A stretch of 64,000 bases of DNA. Origin: Fragilaria crotonensis (taxonomy: Eukaryota; Bacillariophyta; Fragilariophyceae; Fragilariales; Fragilariaceae). Shown here piece by piece: positions 1-12,362 of the stretch; within the stretch, counting starts at the first letter, position 1, and the number at the start of each line of letters is the position of its first letter. A model generated the notes under the pieces. That model saw only the letters and a program-made list of their open reading frames with translations, did no database searches and had not been told where the DNA came from. The DNA is taken from positions 1-64,000 of the forward strand of contig JAKSYS010000243.1 in assembly GCA_022925895.1 (NCBI GenBank), read 5' to 3'. The position numbers were made by a program, and so were the translations under genes.

Positions 1-3000
1 AGCATTCAAACCGTCCGAACAATCACCAAACACCGTCGCAACGCCCGCCACCAAGACCGAATCATGGCAACCGACCGCCCTTGACCAACTTCATCAAACT
101 CCAACAACCAACGTCGACCGCAGAGCAATTCCACCCCATTTCGGCCAAATCCTTCACCCAATAATGCCACCAACATAGTTTGTAACAATTGTGGAAGAAC
201 TGGTCACTATGCAAGACAATGCCCAACTGCAACTAACAGACCTCAAACAACAATAACAGAAATGGAGGAAACCCAAGGTCACCAACCAATAATGAGAACA
301 CTGCTCCAGAAATCAAAGAGCTTATTTTGTCACTGATTCATCTTCACCTCATGCTGAAACAACTCATTACCATCAAGCCTTCCTTGCCTCATTAAACAAC
401 AACCCTGCCTTCAACAATGGCCCACCAACAATCTGGCCTGATACCAACTTGCCTCAAATGGAAATCAACCCATCACTGACTGACAATGATTTTGTACCCT
501 CCATGTCACACTCACCTCCCAGCACTGATGCAATTGAATACTTCCCAGATGATCCCATGTCTGCATATCAGCGCTTTGGACCGCCAGATCTTGAAAATTG
601 GCTCCTGACAGTGGTGCTACAAGTCACTACACTCCTGTTTCAGTGATCTCCATGATGTTGAACCCTGCCATGTACCTGTTTCCCTTGCTGATGGAACCAC
701 CAAGATATCCACTTTCAAAGGCACAACTGACTGTTTCTTTACAACCACAGAAGGACAAAAGCTATCCTTGGTCTTGCTGATGTTTACTACATTGAAGGTC
801 TTAGCCACCGTCTGCTTTCCTGACTGCCATTTCTGCCACCCAAAACTTCACAGTCATCATCCAGAACAGAGCAACCACAATCCGTTTTCCCAACAACTCA
901 ACATACACATGGCCAACCATTCTTCAAGAGCTACCCTCTGAACAAGCTTTCTCCATGACTTCCCAACCTAACACAACTTCTGATGACACTTTAAACTCAC
1001 CTGCCATCACTTTTGAGCAACACTTGGACACTTCAACCAATTCAAACCCAGACCAACCCACTGCAACCTTGCCACTTGAGATCACATCCCGTCGCCTTGC
1101 ACATCGTAATTTCCGCAATCTTATGACTGGATCCCTTCACCATGTTTGGAATGATCACATTTTGTCACCAGCCACTGACACTCAAACTTGGCCAATCAGA
1201 ATCTCAATCAGCCAAAAACGCGCCAGAAGCAAAGTCCCACTCCGCCAAGGTTCAGAACCATTCCATCAACTTCACCTTGACCTTCTGAGAAACCCATTCC
1301 GTTTTGGCCTGACAACTAACACTAACTATTCTGCCTACCTTTTCATTGTGACAACCCCTGGCAAACTAACTGGTTGGATTGGACTACCCACTGAAAGCAC
1401 CTTATCCATTCTCACTGCACTGCAATCTTGGCTCACACAATCAGAACTTCTTGACGCACCCAATCTGCCGCTTTATCCGCACTGATGCTGGAACAGCATT
1501 TACTTCGCCAAATTCATCTCAACTTGCACCAATCTTGGAATCAAAGTTGAAGCTGCAGCCCCTGAACATCAAGAAATGAATGGAATTTGTGAAGCCAAAT
1601 GGAGAGAAGTCCACAACATTGCAAACACTCTGCTCAACACTGCCAGACTTGGAGGTGCCTTCTTTCACCATGCTCATGCCTATGCAGTCCAAATTGTCAA
1701 TGCTTGCCCTGCAAAGAATGTCACTGATCAAGATGGAAATCCTACAACTCCCTTCCACTATAGTTATGGCCGAAAACCCAGCCTCATCAACTTCCGCGTA
1801 TTTGGATGCCCAGTCTATTTCAAACGTTACGAACCAACCTTTCGGAACAAGTTAATCACTTATAAACAACAGCTCCAACGTGCATCCCGTGGAACTTTTA
1901 TTGGATTCCCTGAAAACTCTGCTGGCTGGCTTGTCTACTCTCCAGACCATCCTCAACGAATTATCACAACCCGTGACGCTTATTTTGATGAAGATTTCAG
2001 CTCTGCCCTTGCTTTTGACTCCAAACCTTTTGCTGGAGCCATCCCTATCCGCTCCCACATGGACCCTAATGGACTTGAAAATGTTGAGAATTCTGAACCC
2101 ACCATCATTCACCAGACTGGATCTGTTGCCAACCTTGGAATCAACCCATCTTCCTTCATTGAAGAACCCACTAACAATGATGAGCATCCCCTTCCCATTG
2201 AGACTATTGACAATGATGATGACACTGATGATGATGATCTACAACCTGGTCCAACACCACCTGCACCTCAACTGCTCAATCACTCATCACCAGAAGAGAC
2301 ACACACCCCTTCAGAAAGAGATGACACTCTACTTCCAAGAATGTGCTGAATCACCACCTTCCATTGACCCTATCCACACTGCCATGCTTGCCCTTGATGC
2401 CTCTGCTGAAACATCTACAGAAAATGATGATCCTGTTGATAAATACTTGCCAGAACCCCAATCCTTTCAAGCTGTCCTCAAACTTGATGATGACATCCGC
2501 TCTGCCTGGCTTCATGCAATCAAAATGGAAATCAAGAACCTCATTGATCATGGTACCTTCATCCTTGGCCAGAAACCCCATGCAGATGAATTGATTATCC
2601 CAGTTAAACTTGTGCTCAAAGCAAAGCAAACAGCATCTGGCAAACTTGACAAACTCAAAGCCCGCCTTGTTGCCCGCGACATGGAAAAGAGAAGATTAAG
2701 AAAACAAAAGCAAAGTACCAGCAGCAACTACTTAAGCAAAGAGAAGAGAACACCAATAAAGTTAAGAAGTCTAACACTATCCCAATTGAGATCCTCAACC
2801 TTTTGAAGACACATGGTCACCCTGTGCATCTTCAAGAGGTCAAGCTCCTCATATCCAAAACCTGTGCTTTCCGCCGCATCCTTAAAGGTGCTGACTTCAT
2901 TGAGCCTATCTTCAAGCCAAAGTTATTGGACGTCACTTTGTGATCCTGCCACTTTACCTTGCCCACCACTTCCCAGAATATGCCAAATACTTTGGAGTCC

Positions 3001-4273
3001 CACTCTTCTTGACAAAGGAATCTATGGCCTTGTCTACTCAGGCAAATATTGGAACATTGAATTCTCTGAATGGCTATACTCTCAAGGATTCATTCAATCC
3101 CAAGCAGAACCATCCTATTTTGTTTACTATGATAAACATAACCAATGGCTTCGCCTCCTATTCTTTGTCGATGACATGCTTTATGTTGGAAGCAACGATT
3201 CCATCGAGAAATCTTTCGAAGATTCCGTCCGCAACCGCTTCGACGTGAAATTCCTTGGTCCTGCACAATGGTTCCTGCAAATGCGCATCCACCGCCACAA
3301 AGATTCCACTTACACTCTAGACCAACACCGATATGTCTTGAACGCTCTCCAACGCTATGACCCGGATTCCGAATTCCCTGAACGCGAAACTCCCTTCCCA
3401 CCCGATTACGTCTTCACCAAAGATAACCGTCCTGTCACCGATCATGACAAGTCTATAATTGAGAAAAGACATTCCCGCCTCCCGTTTCGCTCAGCCGTAT
3501 GCACCCTACTTTATCTAGCGTATAACACACGTGCCGATATCCTTTTGCAGTCTGCAAACTTGCAAAAGCCTGCATCTGCCCGGTGAACTTGACTTCCGCG
3601 CCTTATCTGGTTATTTGGCTATCTCAGACGCCGACCCAGCTATGCTTTGAAATTCTATCCTGATGGCACTTCTAACCCAATCTATAGTATCTGTGCCCAA
3701 CACAGCATTCCATACTCTGACCTGACTGTCTTCTCTGATGCCAGCTGGCAAGATTGCCCTGACACTGGCAGATCAACTGTTGGATACATGATTTTTCACA
3801 ATGGTGCCCTCATTGAAGCCAACTCAACAATGCCTACCCAATTGCAATGTCAACCTCTGAAGCTGAATACATGGCAGCCTGCTCTGCAACTATGGCTACT
3901 GCCCACATCAGAATGCTTTTATATGACATGACATACCTTGGCACTAAACAATGGCGCGAATCATCCCAACGCTTACCTACAATCCCATCTGTCCTTATGA
4001 TTGACAATGAAGCAACTGTTCAAATTGCCAAGAATAAACTAACTAACGCAAAACTCGCCACATTGAAAGACGCTTTCACTTTGTCCGCCAAGGCCAACAA
4101 GATGGTACTCATCAACTCTATTGGATCCCTTGTGACTCTCAACTTGCTGACATCCTAACCAAAACTCAGACATCCTCCAAGATTGATCCTCACCTTGACA
4201 AAATCTTTTGCACACTACCTGATCACCTACTTTCTCCATCACCAATTTCTACGGAGATCTGATTCAAGAGGGG
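1..4273 (+). mobile_element. Degenerate Ty1/Copia LTR retrotransposon, 5' end outside the window
   Basis: The order of remnants is gag zinc knuckle, protease, integrase, reverse transcriptase and RNase H, which is the Copia order (integrase before RT). The element enters from the left edge, so the 5' LTR and most of gag are missing. A purine run (AAGAGGGG, 4266-4273) followed by TGACAG has the form of a polypurine tract and 3' LTR start. The internal region is interrupted by several frameshifts and stops and cannot encode a full polyprotein. Diatoms carry abundant Copia-like CoDi elements; that this is one of them is inferred from domain order only. Confidence 0.9.
181..4158 (+). pseudogene. 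Broken Copia gag-pol polyprotein
   Basis: The CCHC zinc knuckle (C-x2-C-x4-H-x4-C) lies at 181-222. The aspartic protease site DSGAT is at 607-621. The integrase core starts near 1279 (HLDLL) and shifts frame before its second Asp near 1484 (RTDAGTAF); its Glu lies near 1570, and the region continues to about 2030 with the conserved FGCPVYF stretch. Reverse transcriptase begins near 2450 (AWLHAIKMEI), is lost or rearranged around 2680-2800, and resumes to the FVDDMLYV catalytic box (Asp pair near 3171-3176). RNase H shows SDAS (3734-3745) and SEAEYMAA (3853-3876), split by another frameshift. No ATG-initiated frame spans more than one domain. It is a dead copy and could move only in trans. 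Confidence 0.88.
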
Positions 4274-4640
4274 TGACAGACTTTTAGTACCGATCCTACG
4301 TAGTTTACTGTTTACATTATCCAGTGCAACGATACACATTACACCAGTGCACAGTATACGTCGTATCGTTACTGTCGTACGGGAATCATATCCCACTCCA
4401 AAATTGCAACGATCAAATTCATGTCGTTCGTTGCATAAACGACCATTTTCTCGCCCAACGCTCGGCCTCGTACGACCTCTTCAGACGTACACCTTTTCAG
4501 ACGTGCACTCTTCAGACGTGCACCGTTTCTTTTGTGATCCTGAGTGTTCCTGAAGAACACTCATCAAAAGAAGTTGATCATCATTTGATGATCAACAATT
4601 TCTCACAAATTTGTCCAACTGTAAATATATTTAGTCCGGC
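4266..4640 (+). repeat. Probable 3' LTR start, with palindromes and a short tandem repeat
   Basis: The stretch after the polypurine run has no coding signal. It contains three near-copies of TTCAGACGTGCAC (about 4482-4524), an inverted repeat of 9+9 bases with a 5-base loop (4541-4563, TGAGTGTTC/GAACACTCA) and a perfect 11+11-base inverted repeat with a 2-base loop (4573-4596). The LTR end cannot be placed because the 5' LTR is not in the window. Confidence 0.4.
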
Positions 4641-4655
4641 CCCCATTTTTCCACA

Positions 4656-5183
4656 ATGTACAATTTTCGTAGCAGCGTAACCGACCATGACGACATTTTA
4701 CCCGCCGTCGTCACGGATCGGACCCCCTGTAGCGATAGCCAGTGTACTAGTACCCACTTGGCTACCGACGTCACCGTAGGACTCCACCCACGTCCACATA
4801 CTGTAGTGTCACCTACGCGCAACGTAGCACCATCTACTTGCATCGTACCTACAGATACTAGCACAGTTGCTTCGCCTACTAGCACTGTGTCTACGTCTAC
4901 ATGTACTGTAGTTACGCCTAGTCATACCGTAGCTCAGTATACCCGTCCAGTAGACTCTCACGCGTATACCGTCGCGTCTGCTACTAGCACTCCCGCTTCC
5001 TCTGCCGCTAGCGTAGCATCCAGTAGTCCTGAAACCGTAGCACCGGCCAACGTTCGTACTGTAGCGACCGATACCGTCACCGTGACGTCACCACCTGCCT
5101 GCGACCCCGGTCTGGCGTGCGCCCGATTTAACCATGGTCTGGCCTCCACTCCGCGCTCGCACGCAGAATCTATCAGTTTGTGA
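4656..5183 (+). other. Open frame rich in Thr, Ser and Val, doubtful gene
   Basis: This is a 175-codon ATG-started frame with strings of T/S/V dipeptides and no recognisable domain, signal peptide or membrane segment. Its DNA is built from recurring short words such as TACTAGCAC, GTAGCACC and ACTGTAG, also seen in noncoding spacers nearby, and it runs straight into a heptanucleotide array. I think it is more likely an accidental frame in low-complexity spacer than a protein gene, but an extracellular Thr/Ser-rich protein cannot be excluded. Confidence 0.2.
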
Positions 5184-5240
5184 CTGTAGACTGTAGACTG
5201 TAGACTGTAGACTGTAGACTGTAGACTGTAGACTGTAGAC
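5182..5240 (+). repeat. Heptanucleotide array, unit GACTGTA
   Basis: There are about 8.4 perfect tandem copies of the 7-base unit GACTGTA (reverse complement TACAGTC). The array lies about 130 bp upstream of the VPS25 start codon. Three further 7-base arrays with a related ACAG-containing unit occur elsewhere in the window (43506, 53981 and 57208). Confidence 0.95.
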
Positions 5241-5370
5241 AAGGAGGAAGAGGACACAACAAGGGCGCATTCCACTTATGTACGCCCTCACTCATTCATG
5301 TACATGCGCCTTCACTCCCTCACCTCTCCTTCAATCGTTCTCAGCACTCAGCACATCAGCGTTTCCCAAC

Positions 5371-5988
5371 ATGTCGGCAAGTGCAAAGTTTGAGGTAAGT
5401 TGCTAGGCATTTAAGGACAAGGAGGTTGTGGCAAACGCAAACTTCTAATTTCATGTCGTTGGTCGATCTCTCCAGTTTCCTGAATTCTATTCCTTCCCTC
5501 CTTTCTTTACTGTCCAACCCGTCCTGGAAACAAGAGAAAAGCAAATGGCACTGTGGCGTGAACTAATTCTGAAGTATCACGCTTCCAAAAAGATTAAGAC
5601 ACTGGTCGTGCACGATTGTCCTCTGTGGAGCAACGCCGAGATTGGAAGATCGCTTAGCCAAGACGATGTACAACAAGTCATGGCAGATTTCTGCAAACAC
5701 GGACACGGTGAATGGCAGGACCCAGCGACCAAGACAAGATGTCGTATTCTGTGGCGGAAACCCGAACAACTGGCGTCGGATATTTACGACTGGGCAGACG
5801 CCAATGGATTTGTCGGTTCGGTATGTACGCTATATGAATTGCATTCGGGAGAAGATGTCAATGGTATGAGCTTTCAAGGTGCCGATGAGGAATTGCTGCG
5901 ACGGGCATTGGAAATTCTGCAATCGCAAGGGAAGTGTGCTATCTTTAAAGGTGACACGAGTTCAGAAGATGGAATTAAGTTTTTCTAG
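5371..5988 (+). CDS. VPS25: ESCRT-II subunit VPS25
   Basis: VPS25 is the ESCRT-II winged-helix subunit that recruits ESCRT-III (VPS20/CHMP6) on endosomes during multivesicular-body sorting. Exon 1 (5371-5394) encodes MSASAKFE. A GT-AG intron of 81 nt (5395-5475) follows, and exon 2 (5476-5988) reads FPEFYSFPPFF and then the long frame. The joined product is about 178 residues, close to the usual ~176. Family hallmarks visible are the PPF motif near the N-terminus, LKYHASKK, the conserved WRKPEQL segment, CTLYEL and the C-terminal IKFF. The second exon has its own ATG at 5545, but starting there would drop the conserved PPF motif that binds VPS22/VPS36. It lies tandem and upstream of the transporter gene. 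No abnormality seen. Confidence 0.93.
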
Positions 5989-6436
5989 TTTGTAAGCGGA
6001 GGATGGACCGACGCATTAGAAGATTGCCGGACTCCAGGTGCGAGAAGCGCTGGGATCCTCACTTGGTGTTGAAGGATGCAAGTCAAGTAATAGAGTCCAA
6101 AGTCTGAATCACATTTGTACCAGATTGAAAGCTATTGTGGCTACAGTTCGCAAATTTGCTGAGACAGCCTATCAGTAGATAATGAAGTCTACAACCTGTT
6201 CAAGTGCTTGGAGTTTTATTCGTATTTTCTCCTACAGTAGTTGTACTCTACTGTCTACTGTGAGCACTGAGTCAGCCTCCTGCCTCGACGACTGGTTGCC
6301 GACGATGCATCCCCGCATCGGTTTATCATTGATGGGAGATGGGACTGGTTGAACCTCTTTGCAAGGGCATAGACAGAGCATTCATGACACGTCGTAGTGA
6401 AGGCTACCGGTAGTACATAGAATTAAAAGGAAAGCC
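5989..6436. other. Spacer between VPS25 and the transporter
   Basis: No gene is seen. The spacer must hold the VPS25 3' end and the promoter of the downstream transporter. It contains one perfect CTACCGGTAG palindrome at 6404-6413, about 25 bp before the next start codon. Confidence 0.6.
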
Positions 6437-8016
6437 ATGGGGAGCGAAATTGGGTCAGTAATTCTTGCATCAGCTCAAAGTGTGGGGAAGGTTTATGTGA
6501 TCGGTTCCGTTGGATTCTTGGCAGTGAAGTGTACGTATTGACAGGATGCTGGCGTTTGTGCGGTGAGCTTGGACGGCGTATCGTGAACCCTCCCACATTA
6601 GTGGCCTCGTACTAAACTTTGTGACTCCTCATTAACGCAGTCCCAAGAAATGCTCCCTTGTTGCCTGCCAATTCCATTGGTGCACTCGCCAGATTCTCCT
6701 TCAATGTGCTTACACTGTGCCTGATTTACGGGACTATTGCTCGAACCACGTCGGCAGCAACAATTGGTTCATACTGGTTCGAGATAGTTGGGAATGTCGT
6801 CGTTGTGGGAATATCCTACCTCACAGCAACTCTGTTGGGACTCATCATCAAGATCAAAAATCCTGTTGACTTTGATTCCCTGCGAATAGCTGCATCGTTT
6901 CCGAATATTGTGGCACTTCCAATTCTTATATTTCCAGCCCTATGCGAATATCCAGTAGTCTATAAAGCCTTTGGTGGTTCCTACGCACGATGCGTGGATG
7001 AATCGACGAGCAAAATTTTTGCATATTTCTTTTCCTGGAGTTTTCTGTTTTGGACATTTGGACAATCGAAACTCATGGCGGCCGCGAACCAGAGATTGAA
7101 AGACTCGACGTTGGCGACAACAACGGCGCAGCCGTCTGCGGAGGAAACTGTGATAGGTACCGAGCAATCTGCAGACGCAGTTGGGTTCGAAATTGAACAC
7201 AACAACGACGGGCCCTCTCCCGACGTACCAACTACCGCGCTTCGGGCGTTTTGCTCGAGAACACGAGATTCGATGGCAAAAACTTTTTTATCAGCAGGAT
7301 TTCTAGCAATGATGTTCGGATTTATCACAGGCTGCATACCTCTGCTGCAGGAAGCATTGTTTTCGCAAGGTGGTGCTCTTCGTTTCATCGGTGCCGCTAT
7401 CGATACCATGGGGACAGCATCATCGTCCATATCGACTATTGTTGTCGCGGCAAGTTTGGTTCCCTGCAGTGGTACTGTCGCGAACGAGGCAGCAGTTATG
7501 GAGGACGACAGAGTTGCGGCGGAGTCGGAGCTTCATGATCCTGACCCCATTGAGTCGCCCATCATGTCAGACCCAAACTTTGGCCCAAGGCGCAGGACGG
7601 CTGCAATCAGGAATGTAACCTCGGCTGTACGGCGTCGATCAAGTCTAATACTGGAGAGCATTCGAAGATCCGATCGAGATATGATGCGACTACATGTGTG
7701 GTTCTTTTTATCACGCCTCATCCTTACTCCAGCCATTGTCAGTGGTGGCTTAGTAGCACTTGAGTGCGCTGGTGCACTTGGAGCAGTGTCGAATCTTAGC
7801 AAGTTAGTGATTATCATCAATTCCGCTCTACCTGGCGCGTTGATTGTTGTGGTATTGCTCAAGTCTCAGCCAGCACTCTCGGAAAGTGCAGCTGTTGTGG
7901 CCAAGATTTACTTTTCGAGTTACCTGCTCTCCATCATCCCCATCGCAGCATGGACCTCCATCGGACTCTATTTGTCAATCCCTCGAGAAGATGGTACGTC
8001 GTTTTGTGGACGATGA
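6437..8016 (+). CDS. Auxin-efflux-carrier/PILS-like membrane transporter
   Basis: This is a member of the membrane transport protein family that includes plant PIN/PILS carriers and bacterial malonate permeases. Exon 1 (6437-6530) encodes a first membrane helix (VYVIGSVGFLAVK). A 110-nt GT-AG intron (6531-6640) follows, and exon 2 (6641-8016) continues with PRNAPLLPANSIGALARF, giving about 489 residues. Hydrophobic helices cluster in two blocks, roughly residues 15-150 and 260-470, separated by a hydrophilic, acidic loop, as usual for the family. The FPNIVALPILI segment corresponds to the conserved Asn-containing helix of PILS proteins. Plant PILS act at the ER on auxin homeostasis; the substrate here is unknown. 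The C-terminal end after IPREDG is uncertain because a GTACGT donor-like site sits there (near 7995). Confidence 0.82.
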
Positions 8017-11003
8017 TTGATCGTCTCGATGGACTATCGCTTGGAGTTCGGATTAGCTAAAGTATTTGGATGGCTGGCCAAGGAATGCTATCTCTTGAGG
8101 GGATCAGGAGGCCTCATTTCAATGCGTCAAGATTCTGCGATCAGCGTCGACATTCCACATGAGTCGCTATAGAATATTGTTGGTAGCATTGATAATTAAC
8201 GAAACCAAGGGGACACGTACAATCATATGATGACCACCACGATGCTTCAAATCGTTCCCAGTCACGTAGGCGGCCTCAAGTCCACGTAAAGCTGAAAGAA
8301 TCTGAGTGCTTCATTGTAACACCATTACTTGCAGCTGAGCGACATACGAAGGGTCCTGATGTCCTGATGCACTAACCAGTTCATCGGAAATCACAATTTA
8401 GATCCCGAAGGAGGCAAGAACTATATTTATTTAGCCAGGTTATGGATTAATGTGGACATCAACTTGGACTTCGGTTGCCTGATTCTCGTGAATTTTTAGT
8501 TCCTGCTTTAGAAAGAAGGATGAAACTGTCATCTCTGCAGTGCTCCTGGACAGGCAACTACCGCTTGAAAGAGAAGATATGCCAATTATGCATTTCAAGA
8601 ATCCTGCAGTTTGGCTTTTGTGGCACAATTCCGGCAAGAACTCCTTGTGCCTTGATTGAATGGAATCAGGCACACGAAGGAAGGTTCTGGAAGGATTGTG
8701 CCATCTGAGACTTGACTGTTAAATCATGATGCTTTCGTTGAGCATGGATTCATTGAAGGGGAAGTCACAATACCACACATTTTCCTTCACAGTTTGCAAT
8801 GTCAACAATGACTTACTGACTGCAACTTGAACTTTACCATCCAGCAAACATTTTGCTTCATCATAACATCATCAGCCACATGTGGCTTCTACAAATATAT
8901 CAATTTTAAATATTTTTCTCACTAGTAGAATGCCTCTTAAAGCCAGCATTGCCTGTTTCCCACAGATAGTGCGGAATTATGAGGAGTGGCAAATGATTGC
9001 AATGGTCTCTTGGTTTCTTTGATTTCATTGCCAACCCTTTGAATTCCAAACCATCATCTCCTTGGAACTTCATTACAACTCAACCTTTATAATGGTCATA
9101 ATTTGTTTGAGCAATAGTCCTTCACATTTTTCAACCTTGATTGCAAGGGCAGGTCTTGGTGACAAGCGTCTTATACTTCATCAGGGGAAATAATGCTATT
9201 GTGGCACACACTTTCTTGCATGTATTGCAACACCCATTGGAATTTCCTTTCCCAAACACCTGATTGGTTATTGAAGTTTGCCAGTACAGCATAAAATATT
9301 CTGAAAAGTCTAGGTTTTATGTTGACAATTGTATGACTTATTCAGCATCAGCATACAGTTAGTCACTTAAGAAACACATGATCAAAGTATGAAGTACGAC
9401 GCAATGTTGCTTGGACAGGTACTTAGACACAGTGTGCCATGGGTTTGATGACGATGACACCACCAAACTAGTAGTCAAAAACAATGTTTTAAGGATTCTA
9501 GACTATAGACATCCAAAACTTTCTCTTTCTACCTTCTGGTAGTTAGCCTCTATCATTTAAGTATTATCCGAGTAAGGCTTCTATACCTTTCCATCACCTG
9601 AATGAAAGAATACTGGAGTACTCAAGGACTGTACTTGTAGAAGATGTACGTTCTGTTCTCTTTGGATAAAAAATTCTGGATTCGCCCTTCCTTAGACAGC
9701 AGGTCAAAAACAGCAAAACAAAAATGGATGATTACTCCGCTTGTTCCCCCATTTTGTGGCTTTCTTTACCCTCCTCATCCACAACAAAGAAAAACAATTC
9801 TACATTCTTTGATACCAAGATCTTTCATGAGTACCGCAACTGCAAAGTTGAAGGGTGCATAAACATCTTTTCTTTTCAGCACTTATAACATACTAAGGAA
9901 GATACGTGCAATAATAATAGAAATTTATTACTGTAATCTAAGACTATTTGCTACTGCCGGGTCGTTGCAATGTTGATGCTCCATTGTCGTCTTCAATTTC
10001 AAATAGTGGTGATACCTTGTGCTTGCATTGAATGGCCACCGCTATCATTGCTGGCAATGCACATGATGTTGTTCATGCTGCACTAGTTGTTTCATCTCCT
10101 CTTTGTCAATCATTGACTTTGTGATATATGGCTGCATGCATGTGTTGATGTAATAATGAATGGAACAACGGTTGAGTGACCGTGGCAAAAACAAAATTGA
10201 GCCAAAATCTGTGTGTCAGCATTTTTTGTCCACAGAATTTTGTGTAAGGAATGGTCTACTAGCTAGTGCCAAATCTATGAGAGTTCAGATCCAAAACCGA
10301 GGACTATTCATGTACTATGCAGAGGTGTTTAGCTCAATCTGGCTGGTGCATTGTCCAATGCCTTAATTAGTTCATAAAGTTGCAAAGCTTGGCTTTTGAA
10401 GAGGCGCTGAGGTTAGGGGTATGGAAACCTTAGGGTTTTGTGGGGTCATGGTAGTAGAATACAACAATAGACTTCAACAGTGCTGTGGAATCTTGATTGT
10501 ACAGTGTTAATCTCATACTGTACAGTATAGGATGAGAAGTACTAAAATCTCCGTTTGTTTGATACGTCCAATTTCTACACTCATATGCAGACTACGTTTG
10601 CCCACGTGACATCGCAAGGCACAATTTTGAGGTCTGAAAAGGTGTTTGATGGTGGGTGCTGGGCCAAAAAAGCCGCGGGCATAAATACTAGTACAAGTAC
10701 TCTGGAATATCATCTGGGAAATGCAACCCAAGAATTGTTGTTGCATGGGTTTTTGTGGACGAGGCAAGAAATTCAATACTGCCAAAATGTATACTAGTAT
10801 CTAATACATAGATTTGTGCAGCTTGTATCAGGCTTGGGATAACATCTTCATGCAACCCTGATGCACCATGGTCATACTAATTTACATCCGATGCAACCAG
10901 GCATCATGCAAACCAGAAAAGAACAATATGATTGTTGATATGGAAGCGGTGATTTCTTTTTGTATTTGACACCATTCAAGACATGGATTGCCATGAGAGG
11001 TCA
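8017..11003. other. AT-rich gene-free spacer
   Basis: There are about 3 kb with only short, unrelated frames on both strands and no recognisable domain. One frame at 10555-10797 has a weak resemblance to a BED-type zinc finger (TSTLEYHL) and might be a remnant of a DNA transposon, but no second domain supports this. No structured repeat was found by eye apart from the transposon that bounds it on the right. Confidence 0.55.
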
Positions 11004-12362
11004 GGGCCTGTCCATTGGGTTTTTTGAAAATCGAAGAATCGAAGTTTCGAAGTGCTCATTACCCATTCATTCGTGACTCAACTTCGATTTCTGAGTTAGT
11101 AAGACTCGATTTTCGTTACCCACGAGATCGAAGTTAACGAAGAAAAATCCAAGTTTGCATCAAGTTTCATAACCTGTTCAACTAGATAGGATAAAACACG
11201 AGTACTGTAATAGAGAACACATTATACTGCATACATGATACAGTATGCAAATGTATGTGAAGCAGCACTCGCATTTTTATCACACAACGACGAGTGTTGT
11301 CGATTGGTCCTCCCAATGGCACATCGACGCTGCAGCTTCAGTTTCCGACAGGTTTAACGCTGCTTAACGATCGGGTCATGCAATGTTTGCAGCATTGTCC
11401 CGCTGATGCTGAAGAACTGCTGAATCAATTGTATCGGGCGATTCATGTGTCGGGCAGCAGATGGCTCATCGTGTCAGGGTTTCATCGTCGGCAGTATTTG
11501 TTTCTCCCCAGGATTGTTGCTAACGGAGTTGATGCTGCTGTTCTTGATGCCACATCTCACCGGGTTTGCAGTAGCAGCAGCGTGTTCATCACATGGCACG
11601 AATCCCTTGCAAAGCCCAGCGCTACGCTCAACCCGTCACGCTCTCCTTGAGTTCCTGAATTGCATAAAAACAGAATCGTGGCGTTGAACGTTCTCACCTC
11701 GCATTGACCCTCAACACGACACCAATCAACATGACACTGCTCTCAAATGACACGTTCTGATGGCGTGGTTGTGGTTTCATCCTCTGCGAGCTAATTCGAA
11801 TTGCCGAATCCAACCTTGAAGGCAATGGACAAATTCTTCTTCAGCAGGATCCACCGTGCACGAGCAATACGTGTGTACGTCCGATAGACGTACAGCGCCG
11901 GAAAGAGAATTGTGACTGCTCAATGAGACTGCACGTGCCACCTGGCTTGGTTTGTCTCCTTGTTTGAACGAGACTGTTCTTGACATTAGTCGATGGTACT
12001 ATCAGCCAGTAATAGAAGCAAGAATAGAAACCGACTGTCCACCACAGCCATCTAATACATGCTTGTTGAGTGCCATGCTGCTGATGTGCCTTGAATTTAG
12101 GACACGCTCTACTAGTACGCTGTTTTTGTAGTACAAACGAGCCGCAATCATTGTGAGGAGAGAGTAGAGACGCTCACTACTGTACTCCTCAGGGCCCAAT
12201 GGCTGAGAACTTGGGAGTTCAAAACAACTTCGATACTTACAATTTCATTTTTGTCCAATGGACAACAGTTCGAAGTAACGAAAATCGAACCCTAAATTAA
12301 TTGGATGTGAGTACTTCGAAACTTCGATTCTTCGATTTTCAAAAAACCCAATGGACAGGCCC
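11004..12362. mobile_element. Non-autonomous DNA transposon with 50-bp perfect TIRs and TCA target duplication
   Basis: The left end (11004-11053) and right end (12313-12362) are perfect 50-bp inverted repeats starting GGGCCTGTCCATTGGG. They are flanked by TCA on both sides (11001-11003 and 12363-12365). Length is 1359 bp. Inside each end the word TCGAAGT and its complement recur in subterminal position. The GGGCCTGT start and 3-bp duplication resemble PIF/Harbinger-type ends, although that superfamily usually duplicates TWA. No transposase frame is evident; the longest internal ATG frame (11294-11650, 118 codons) matches nothing I recognise. Perfect TIR identity suggests recent activity. Confidence 0.88.

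Noticed and set aside
1880-2806. 308-codon frame inside the Copia element
   Set aside because: Its first half is an out-of-frame shadow of integrase; only the end overlaps true RT sequence, so it is part of the broken polyprotein.
10555-10797. Possible BED zinc-finger remnant (TSTLEYHL)
   Set aside because: Only one weak motif, no Cys pair in the right spacing and no hAT transposase domain nearby.
11294-11650. 118-codon frame inside the TIR element as transposase
   Set aside because: No DDE or helix-turn-helix pattern and far too short for an active transposase.
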